From: an uncultured Bdellovibrio sp.
GTDB lineage: Bacteria; Bdellovibrionota; Bdellovibrionia; Bdellovibrionales; Bdellovibrionaceae
Direction of reading: 5' to 3'
Length of the DNA stretch: 23,847 nt
Assembly: GCF_946478835.1 (NCBI RefSeq)
Contig: NZ_CAMLDV010000041.1
Coordinates: 1 to 23,847, forward strand
This document shows, piece after piece, positions 8,027 through 14,350 of the stretch (its first letter is position 1; each line of letters begins with the position of its first letter). The translations under genes and the position numbers were made by a program. The notes beneath the pieces were generated by a model. It saw only the letters and a list, made by a program, of their open reading frames with translations, ran no database searches and was not told where the DNA came from.

Positions 8027-8422
8027 ATGGATTCCAATCAGAAACCCAAAGGCAAATTATCTATCGGCTCGGAAGTACTACAGAGTCTTTTCGAAAATGG
8101 CAAGTCGCCATTGTCCGAGCAGTTTATGCGCTGGAAATTATGGGCAAAATGGGAAGAGGTTGTGGGGCCCACCATCGCTAAAAACGCCGAGCCTGTGGGC
8201 TTTCAAAGAGGCGTATTGTTCGTTTGGGTGCGTAACTCCACGTGGATGCAGCAAATGAGCTTTATGGGGAATCACATCCGCGACACCATCAATCAGAAAT
8301 TTGAGAAAAATTTTGTAAAATATATCAAGTTCACCTTGGACCGCCGCGAAGTTCCGAACTCAGATCAAGAGAGTTTTAAAGAGATGATCCAAAAAATCGC
8401 TCCAGAGGGCGACAACGACTAG
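8027..8422 (+). CDS. dciA: DciA-like protein (DUF721), probable replicative helicase loader/operator
   Basis: A 131-residue cytosolic protein of the DUF721/DciA family. In bacteria without DnaC or DnaI, DciA helps DnaB load and work at replication forks. Visible family marks are the W42-EEVVG segment, IAKNAEPVGF, RGVLFVWVRNSTWMQQM (about residues 61-77, with WMQQM the hallmark) and the following amphipathic helix to KYIKF. The ATG at 8027 is preferred over a GTG at 7991, which would add a hydrophobic 12-residue leader and overlap trmFO. No strong ribosome binding site is seen, so the start is moderately sure. It is divergent from trmFO with only 22 nt between starts. Genes of this family commonly lie near replication or tRNA-modification genes. 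Confidence 0.82.
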   Translation: MDSNQKPKGKLSIGSEVLQSLFENGKSPLSEQFMRWKLWAKWEEVVGPTIAKNAEPVGFQRGVLFVWVRNSTWMQQMSFMGNHIRDTINQKFEKNFVKYIKFTLDRREVPNSDQESFKEMIQKIAPEGDND

Positions 8423-8543
8423 GCCTATTTCGGAACGATCTGAAGGATTTTCATCTTGGCAAAATCTTAAAAATTCAAAACTCGCCAATTCGGCTTTAAT
8501 GCCTTATATCCTCTCGCACATTAACTTATTTTGCGAGGTCCTT

Positions 8544-9014
8544 ATGATCCGTTCTCTTATTGCCCTTGTAGCAATGTCTTCTGTTTCTTCTTTTGCTGTA
8601 GCTGCTGATGTTTGCGAAAAACTCACTCTTTCTTGTCAAGCGACTTATCTTTCTCAAGAGGGCAAAGTCGTGCAAGCCGCAGGTGCTTTGACGGCCTTTG
8701 AAGATGAACACTGGGATGAACCTTCTTTGAAAAACTGCGCAGCAACGGCTTACGTAGTTTCTTCTGAAGTCGCTAAAACTTCTGTGCGCATTTATGCTGA
8801 TAAAGATCTTTCTGGCAACCAAGTGACTCTTTCGGCGATAGCTTCTCAAACTGAAGATGTTGTTCAAGATGGTCAAACATACCGTTACGGTTACTACTCA
8901 AACACAAACGAAGCTTCTTCTGTTGTGGGAGCGACTTTGAACTTGGGTACTTTGCGTTTGGCAAAACCAGTGGGCAACATCACTGACGTGGCAGTGACTT
9001 GCACAGTGAAGTAA
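8544..9014 (+). CDS. Small secreted protein, unknown
   Basis: A 156-residue exported protein. The ATG at 8544 is chosen over one at 8499 because GAGG (8535-8538) stands 5 nt upstream and it opens directly on a signal peptide (about residues 1-20, FAVA-AD). The mature part has four Cys (C24, C31, C64, C152), enough for two disulfides, and alternating hydrophobic/polar stretches suggesting beta strands. No enzyme motif was recognised. It has its own upstream gap and a strong terminator, so it is probably monocistronic. The likely location is the periplasm or outside the cell. Confidence 0.75.
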   Translation: MIRSLIALVAMSSVSSFAVAADVCEKLTLSCQATYLSQEGKVVQAAGALTAFEDEHWDEPSLKNCAATAYVVSSEVAKTSVRIYADKDLSGNQVTLSAIASQTEDVVQDGQTYRYGYYSNTNEASSVVGATLNLGTLRLAKPVGNITDVAVTCTVK

Positions 9015-9038
9015 TTTGATTTTCAAAATTGAGAATTG

Positions 9039-9066
9039 AAAAAGGAGAAGGAGACTTCTCCTTTTT
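9039..9066. terminator. Bidirectional terminator between convergent genes
   Basis: AAAAAGGAGAAG (9039-9050) and CTTCTCCTTTTT (9055-9066) form a perfect 12-bp stem around GAGA, flanked by A and T runs. It serves the + gene ending at 9014 and the - operon ending at 9066. Confidence 0.92.
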
Positions 9067-11633
9067 TATTGTAGGTCCTCTAAGGCTTTCAACCAAGGAG
9101 TTGAAATCTTCTCAAGTTGAACTTGGCTGGCTTTCGGCAGGTGAGGCTTTAGCTCCATAAGGGCTAAAAGCGCATTCACCTTTTGAGGGAAGTCGAGCTT
9201 TGAACCGTCGCCGTTGATGTAAAAGCGCTCTTTCGAGTTATAAAGCTCTTTATTCATCGCAAAGTAAATTTCTTGAGCCGACCAAAGATAAGCGTCTAGT
9301 TTTGTGATCTCCCGGGCTTTGAGAAGGGCGCGGATTCCGTAAATCTGTTCTTCCACCAAAAACTCTGGATTGTTCGAGCGCTCTTTTTCGTTCAAATAAT
9401 AGTGCGCTTGGAGCAAAGACTTTTTTGTCATCAGTTGGTTGGAAATAAAATTCGCCAATGCGACAATCAGCAGTTTCAAATCGCGACGTCCCTCAAGAAG
9501 AGCGTCGAGAGGAGCCAGTCCTTGAGCGTCCTTTTCTAGCAAGATGGAGGACTTGGTATTCTCAACTCCTTCAGTCGCATTAAGGAAGTCGCCAATGGAT
9601 AATAAAAATCTTGCGACATCTTGAGATTGAACAACATTCGACTTGCGACCGTCTTTAATATCCACGATTCCGGCCATGATTGCAGTTTCTGCGCTTGTCG
9701 AGTATTGATCGGCCCATAGAACATCGTTGTTCAAAGTCAGTAAGAACACGGGCGTCGCTTTCTTCGTGATATCCTGAAGCAGAACCGCCACGTCACCAAT
9801 ATTTAAGGCAAAGAGCATATCTTTTGGAAATAAAGAACGATTTAAAGCTTCTGACTGAATTTCTTCCGTCAGTTCCTGAGCTTTGATTTTTCCTAAGATA
9901 TGATCAAAGCTAGATTCCTTCCAGTCGGCCGTCAGACGAAGCATGTGGCTAAGACCTTTGATTTGTTCCGCATAAGACGCGGCAGAAAAGTTTTTGTCAT
10001 AAACCATTTTTTCATCTGCGTGAAAGGCGTCTTGCATACGGATTTTGTCCGGGATGCGATAAGAGATCAAAGACGCTGTCAGATTCATTAAGTCCAAAGG
10101 CTTCTTTTCATGCTCCACAGGTGACAGCAAGGCTGGAATTAATTTGTTTTGATCGTCACGATAGCCACCAATGCTAATTAATTTATTCACTTGTGAAAGA
10201 GCTGACTGCAGACTCAAGGCCTCTGCAGGGGAGCTATGCTCAAGCAAGAGAGTGTTGGCCATCATTGATGTTCCAGCGGTATTGGCTTTAAGATCTGTGA
10301 GTGTACCGACACCTTGCAAAGACATTTTATTTTTAGCAGAGATATCAACTTTGACGGTGGATACTTCGAAACCAGAAACTTGACCTTTAAAGGTTGGCAA
10401 AACTTTTTGCCCCCATTTAGCCAAAAGCGTTTTGATATAATCCGCGTAGTTTTTTTGCACGGAAAGAAGCTCGCCCGCTTTGCTCACAAGTCCCGCATCA
10501 ATCTTATCAGCAAAGGTTTGGGGAATTTCGGTTGCGAAAGTCTGAGCAAAGGCTTGGATTTGTTCAATCACGTAACCGCGCGTTTTTTCATTCATCTGGG
10601 CTCGCAGTTGGTCTAAGCCGTACTTTTTAATTTTTGGAAGAATGAAGAGTTTCTTTGCAATACCCTTAAAAATTCCGCCGGAGCAACCATCGCGACGAAG
10701 GCAGTCTAACTCTTTAGCATCTTGCTTCGTCAGAAAATCATAGAGATCCTCATTCACAGGTTTAAAATAGAGAGCCTGTTCTTCGGGAGTGAGAATTCTC
10801 CAGATATCCACAAGAACAGTAAGACCTGTCTGAGGTTCGTCGCTAATAGCATCAAGTCCCTGTGCGATCTGACGCCCTTGTTTAAGACTTTGGCTTAATT
10901 CAGGCGTTAACTCGACTTCAAATTTGCTAATCCCGTTTTCCACGAGGTTTAAGGACTGAGTCAGCGTTTTTGTTTTATCAAGTTCAGCTAAAAGAGCGCG
11001 CACCTCTTTGAAAAGAGGCTGTGTTTGCGCGATCAACTCGTCATGGACGCCTTCAGAAATCATCTGTGGCAAATCCATGTTATTTAAATTATCTAGCACA
11101 ATACTTGTGAAGGTTTCCGCATGATGAAGAACACTTGCAAGACTTTCGGGTTTTTGTGGCCATAAATAGCTTTTTCCCAAAGCCAAAATATTTTCTCTTA
11201 AAACTTTACGGGATCTTTCCAATTCCGTTGAAACTTCATTTAAAGTTTTTTGCACTTCTTCCTGCGTCTGTGCTGCCGCCAGAGCAGCAAAAGGACTTTG
11301 TGCTAAATCCACATAGTTGGTAGTTTGCGGTTGTTGATAGAAATTTTTAATCCACTGAAGACCTTTGTTGGTTAAAGCCTCATTGTGCGTAAGTTTTCCA
11401 AGGGCCACGAGATTTTCGGCTTGTTGAAAATAAACCGCCGTCGGAACCGAAGCCTGCCAAGAAAGCTGAGCAGGGGAGGCATCAAAGGTTTTTAAACCCG
11501 ACGAAACATCGGCATCTGCCGAGCGTGGGCCAAACGATGTGGTAGGCGCATCAAAACGACGTTCTTCGACCTTGGGTGCGCAGGCACTTATCAGAACTGT
11601 CGTTGATATTAAAATTTTGATGTACCTTTTCAC
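9066..11633 (-). CDS. Large lipoprotein, unknown function (855 residues)
   Basis: A lipoprotein with signal residues 1-18 and lipobox LISAC (C18). The remaining 837 residues are rich in Leu, Ala, Lys and Glu and read as largely alpha-helical, with long amphipathic stretches. I see no catalytic motif or known domain. Few Cys are present after C18 (two close together in the DCLRRDGCSGG stretch near residue 313, in line with one disulfide). The start is GTG at 11633, with GAGGGG on the minus strand at 11646-11641. This overlaps the stop codon of the upstream barrel gene, so the two are translated from one transcript with a 12-nt gap. A partner role for the barrel protein at the outer membrane is inference. 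Confidence 0.8.
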   Translation of the reverse strand: MKRYIKILISTTVLISACAPKVEERRFDAPTTSFGPRSADADVSSGLKTFDASPAQLSWQASVPTAVYFQQAENLVALGKLTHNEALTNKGLQWIKNFYQQPQTTNYVDLAQSPFAALAAAQTQEEVQKTLNEVSTELERSRKVLRENILALGKSYLWPQKPESLASVLHHAETFTSIVLDNLNNMDLPQMISEGVHDELIAQTQPLFKEVRALLAELDKTKTLTQSLNLVENGISKFEVELTPELSQSLKQGRQIAQGLDAISDEPQTGLTVLVDIWRILTPEEQALYFKPVNEDLYDFLTKQDAKELDCLRRDGCSGGIFKGIAKKLFILPKIKKYGLDQLRAQMNEKTRGYVIEQIQAFAQTFATEIPQTFADKIDAGLVSKAGELLSVQKNYADYIKTLLAKWGQKVLPTFKGQVSGFEVSTVKVDISAKNKMSLQGVGTLTDLKANTAGTSMMANTLLLEHSSPAEALSLQSALSQVNKLISIGGYRDDQNKLIPALLSPVEHEKKPLDLMNLTASLISYRIPDKIRMQDAFHADEKMVYDKNFSAASYAEQIKGLSHMLRLTADWKESSFDHILGKIKAQELTEEIQSEALNRSLFPKDMLFALNIGDVAVLLQDITKKATPVFLLTLNNDVLWADQYSTSAETAIMAGIVDIKDGRKSNVVQSQDVARFLLSIGDFLNATEGVENTKSSILLEKDAQGLAPLDALLEGRRDLKLLIVALANFISNQLMTKKSLLQAHYYLNEKERSNNPEFLVEEQIYGIRALLKAREITKLDAYLWSAQEIYFAMNKELYNSKERFYINGDGSKLDFPQKVNALLALMELKPHLPKASQVQLEKISTPWLKALEDLQ

Positions 11634-11645
11634 TCTTCAACCCCT

Positions 11646-12863
11646 CTAGAAGAACATCATTAAATTAAGTTCTTGAACCAGCTGTCTTTCCACGTTCATT
11701 CCGGCGATCACATCAGACACTTCAATTGAAACGATCATCGGAATCAAAGCGGTCTTCTTAAAATAAGACTTCACGGAACTATAAGACACTTCCGCCTTCA
11801 CTCGTTGCGCTTTCATATCCGTATTAAGTGCCAAAAGATCATAGCGAGAATTTTTTGAACCGCTAAAATGATCTTCATCCTTTGTGGCGTATTCGTAGCC
11901 GCCACCAAAAGTCCAACTGTCATTGAGTTCATAAAACAGATTTCCACCCAAAGTCGCTGTGTTGCCGAGTTGTCTTTTCACGTCTTCCTTGGAGTTGGTG
12001 TCAGGAAGTGTGTCATCTTCATTCGTCGGAACACGGGCGGTGATCTGATCGGGGATATTTAGAATATAAGAGAGGTAAGGGACAACTGAAATTCGCGAGG
12101 TCAACTGTTTCGAATACGCAATGGTGTTGTTCACATTTGTTCGACCAAAAATATTTAACGCCGCGAGGTCGTCTGGATCATATTGAGGTCCTGTCGGAAT
12201 ACTCAGCTGCGCTTGGTAAATAATTGCTTGGGATTTGTCTTCATAAAATTTGTATACACTTGCGACTTGCACGTCGCCCAAAAAAGATTCACTGCGATTG
12301 GTGAGAGCTTTGTAACCTTTTTGTTTCAAAGTTTGGTTGGTGGCTTGTCCTAGATTTGTATTTAACGCTTCATCAAGCTCCGGACTGAGACCTGAAAACT
12401 GTGCGCGATAATATTCGATATTTGAAAATTGCTGAGACAAAGAAATTTTATTTTCATAACTGACGATGGGAAGTCCCACTCCCAGAGTCCACTTTGAAGT
12501 CACGCCACGGGCAAAGACCGGAGCGAAGTATTTTACTTTCGGCATGGTCTCTACACGCAAAACTCCCAAGTTGAAGTTATCGCCTAAGCTGTGCGAGCCA
12601 AAACGGTTCAAAGCTTCAATGAGTTTTTTGGCGTCTTGATTGAACTTTGCTAAGTGGGGAGCGTCGAAGATGACAGACTTATAATCTCCGAGATTCATCA
12701 GAGTTCCGTTTTCAGTGTACTTCTGATCAATCCCGTCAATCATACCGAAACGGAAAGAAGGACTGTTGATTCCCTCAGGAAGAACGTTTGTCGACGTCAA
12801 GGCGTGGGCGCAAAATGAACCCAACAATCCCAAAATTGTTACAAGAACAGCGGACCGTTTCAC
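11646..12863 (-). CDS. Probable outer-membrane beta-barrel protein, unknown function
   Basis: A 405-residue protein with a signal peptide (about residues 1-21, AHA-LT). It ends in FF, and a terminal aromatic residue is the usual BAM-recognition mark of outer-membrane barrels. The body has many alternating polar/hydrophobic stretches of about ten residues, for example near KWTLGVGLPIVSY and SWTFGGGYEYATK, which look like membrane strands. I do not recognise a named family. The GTG start at 12863 has AGAGG about 6 nt upstream. It heads a two-gene operon with the large lipoprotein. A sigma-54-like promoter lies about 70-85 nt upstream of its start. Transport or anchoring functions are possible, but none is shown. 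Confidence 0.75.
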   Translation of the reverse strand: MKRSAVLVTILGLLGSFCAHALTSTNVLPEGINSPSFRFGMIDGIDQKYTENGTLMNLGDYKSVIFDAPHLAKFNQDAKKLIEALNRFGSHSLGDNFNLGVLRVETMPKVKYFAPVFARGVTSKWTLGVGLPIVSYENKISLSQQFSNIEYYRAQFSGLSPELDEALNTNLGQATNQTLKQKGYKALTNRSESFLGDVQVASVYKFYEDKSQAIIYQAQLSIPTGPQYDPDDLAALNIFGRTNVNNTIAYSKQLTSRISVVPYLSYILNIPDQITARVPTNEDDTLPDTNSKEDVKRQLGNTATLGGNLFYELNDSWTFGGGYEYATKDEDHFSGSKNSRYDLLALNTDMKAQRVKAEVSYSSVKSYFKKTALIPMIVSIEVSDVIAGMNVERQLVQELNLMMFF

Positions 12864-12930
12864 CTAAAACCTCTTCAAATCTGTTTCTAACGTCTCCAAA
12901 AACGAAATTGAAAGCAGTCTGGAAAATGTG

Positions 12931-12947
12931 AGCTAAATTTGTGCCAG
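12931..12947 (-). promoter_or_regulatory. Candidate sigma-54 promoter for the barrel/lipoprotein operon
   Basis: On the minus strand the sequence reads CTGGCAC-AAATT-TAGCT. The -24 element is perfect (YTGGCAC), the spacing is exact (TGGCAC-N5-TTGCW), and the -12 element keeps GC with one mismatch (TAGCT for TTGCT). Transcription would start near 12920, giving a leader of about 57 nt. The promoter is not confirmed. Confidence 0.5.
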
Positions 12948-12968
12948 TCATTTTGCGCCCAAGTGAGC

Positions 12969-12985
12969 AAAAACACAGAGTGTTT
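12969..12985 (-). terminator. Weak terminator after the second serine protease
   Basis: On the minus strand AAACAC / GTGTTT form a 6-bp stem with a 3-nt loop, followed by a short T run. It overlaps the stop codon (12984-12986). The stem is short, so the call is modest. Confidence 0.4.
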
Positions 12986-13817
12986 ACTCTAGAGAAAGTT
13001 TCTCCATTTCGGGCACGATCCAATCCAAATAATGTTGAACGTTCACGTACTCGCCACGGTAATTACAGATGTCAGGAGCGTTTCCGTTGGCGTCGGGAAT
13101 AAAACGGGTCTTTGAAACCACGCCCACAAGGTAAGTGCTGACGCCGATATCCAACATAGCCGGTCCGCCGGAGTCTCCTTGGCAAACACCTTTACCGGCT
13201 GTTTGATCGACGTAAAAGGTTTGCTCACTGGCTTTAAAATTTACAACATTCAAATCCACAGTGCGCAGAGTTCCGCCATCGGCTGCAACGTCTTTTCTTC
13301 CCGAAGTGCGACCGAATCCAGCGGCTTTGATTGTCGTGAGATTCAACGGATTTTCTTTGCTTGGCAGGGCTAAAATTTCAACTTGTTCTGGAAGAGCCAA
13401 TTCCAAATGCAAAAGTGCAAGATCAGAAGTTTTGTCTTTCGCGTAGTCAGGATGGGGAACAACTTTTATAACTTTAAAATACTCCGTTTTTCCGTCTGCG
13501 GTTGGAAGTTCGATGCGATTGATATCTGCGACTTCAGAAAGGCAATGAGCCGCTGTCAGAACAATTCGCGGAGCAATCGCGGCTGCCGTGCACTGAAACG
13601 CTTTCCAAGTGATTTCAATGGTGTTTTCCGTTGTGACTTCTTGTCTGTCATAGAGAACTTTAAAATTGAGAACTTTTTGCGTGATAGGATCGGCATAGGG
13701 AACTTCACGGCCTCCAACGATAGAGTCCGATTTATCTGCGGAAAGAACCATATTGCGGGAATTGGATCCTTCACAGGCACTTAACAATAAGAGAGCAAGA
13801 ACAAGCAAATTTCTCAT
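12984..13817 (-). CDS. Chymotrypsin-fold serine protease, lipoprotein (second copy)
   Basis: A 277-residue S1-family endopeptidase. The start is ATG 13817, which opens on a lipoprotein signal with lipobox LSAC (C15). A TTG 21 codons earlier is rejected because it puts charged, polar residues ahead of the signal. The protease domain starts at IVGG (residues 33-36). The triad is H91 (TAAHC), D132 (DLALL) and S216 (GDSGGP). The residue at the S1-pocket base is Gly210, as in the protease at 5847-6650, in an identical KGVCQGDSGGP stretch, so the two are paralogues. The residue before IVGG is Ser, so trypsin-type activation is not expected. The ribosome binding site is weak (AGGCAAG). It is membrane anchored, and substrates are unknown. 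Confidence 0.9.
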   Translation of the reverse strand: MRNLLVLALLLLSACEGSNSRNMVLSADKSDSIVGGREVPYADPITQKVLNFKVLYDRQEVTTENTIEITWKAFQCTAAAIAPRIVLTAAHCLSEVADINRIELPTADGKTEYFKVIKVVPHPDYAKDKTSDLALLHLELALPEQVEILALPSKENPLNLTTIKAAGFGRTSGRKDVAADGGTLRTVDLNVVNFKASEQTFYVDQTAGKGVCQGDSGGPAMLDIGVSTYLVGVVSKTRFIPDANGNAPDICNYRGEYVNVQHYLDWIVPEMEKLSLE

Positions 13818-13909
13818 GCGATGCTTGCCTGCAAAATCGCAACTAGGCCAAGAGCTTTTATCTTGGAAGTGAACTGTCAAAAAGTTTGATAGTGCCTATT
13901 CTTGGCGGC

Positions 13910-14224
13910 TTAAAAAGCCCAAACCACTTCCGTTGAAAGTTTCATTTGTTTTTGCCAAGCCTCTTCGGTGTTTTCGTAGGCCAAGCGGCTGGAAAGGTGG
14001 CAGGGCTTAAAGAGCTTATGAAGTTTGTCTTTCCAAACAACTTGAATTTCTTTGCTGTCCGTCTTGGTTTGCAGTCGATCGTGATAGACGACCTCTGTGC
14101 TCAGTTGATCTAAACCGACTTCCTTAAACGGCACCACGTATTGAAAATCCGCCGCGAAGCAAGTGGCTTGAAGGGTTAATAACAAAGTGATGACGACGAC
14201 TGTTGTTTGAATGATCTTTTCCAT
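13910..14224 (-). CDS. Small secreted protein, unknown
   Basis: A 104-residue protein with a signal peptide (residues 1-24, CFA-AD) and about 80 mature residues. The mature part is rich in charged residues, with one Cys and two STEVV segments flanking the middle (near residues 42 and 97), which look like strand repeats. No domain was recognised. The start at 14224 has only a weak GGA in front. It lies between the fibrinogen-related gene and the second protease on the same strand, about 90 nt from the protease. It could be co-transcribed with either, but the gaps are large enough for separate promoters. Confidence 0.6.
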   Translation of the reverse strand: MEKIIQTTVVVITLLLTLQATCFAADFQYVVPFKEVGLDQLSTEVVYHDRLQTKTDSKEIQVVWKDKLHKLFKPCHLSSRLAYENTEEAWQKQMKLSTEVVWAF

Positions 14225-14350
14225 GAATCCAACAATAGTGACGCGTGAGGGCTTTCACTACTCACGTTTCCTTCTCTTCAAGACCATGTGCAAGAATCTT
14301 ACGAAAACAAAATCTGCGGGACTCGGAAAAAGGATTTTGGGCCAGCTTTT

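Noticed and set aside
8449..8475. TTGGCA-containing stretch upstream of the small secreted gene as a sigma-54 or sigma-70 promoter
   Set aside because: No GC at the -12 position for sigma-54 and no matching -10 at 16-18 nt for sigma-70.
8526..8876. Long minus-strand ORF opposite the small secreted protein gene
   Set aside because: It is an antisense shadow: no ribosome binding site or recognisable protein, whereas the + strand frame has a signal peptide, ribosome binding site and terminator.
13818..13880. TTG start extending the second protease by 21 residues
   Set aside because: It would bury the lipoprotein signal behind polar and charged residues; ATG 13817 opens directly on it.
14243..14266. 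CGTGAG/CTCACG inverted repeat upstream of the small secreted gene
   Set aside because: Only 6 bp with an 11-nt loop and no T run; could be an operator but nothing supports it.
14308..14339. Inverted repeat CAAAATC/GATTTTG downstream of the fibrinogen-related gene (minus strand) as a terminator
   Set aside because: Seven AT-rich base pairs around an 18-nt loop are too weak for a confident intrinsic terminator, although a short T run follows.
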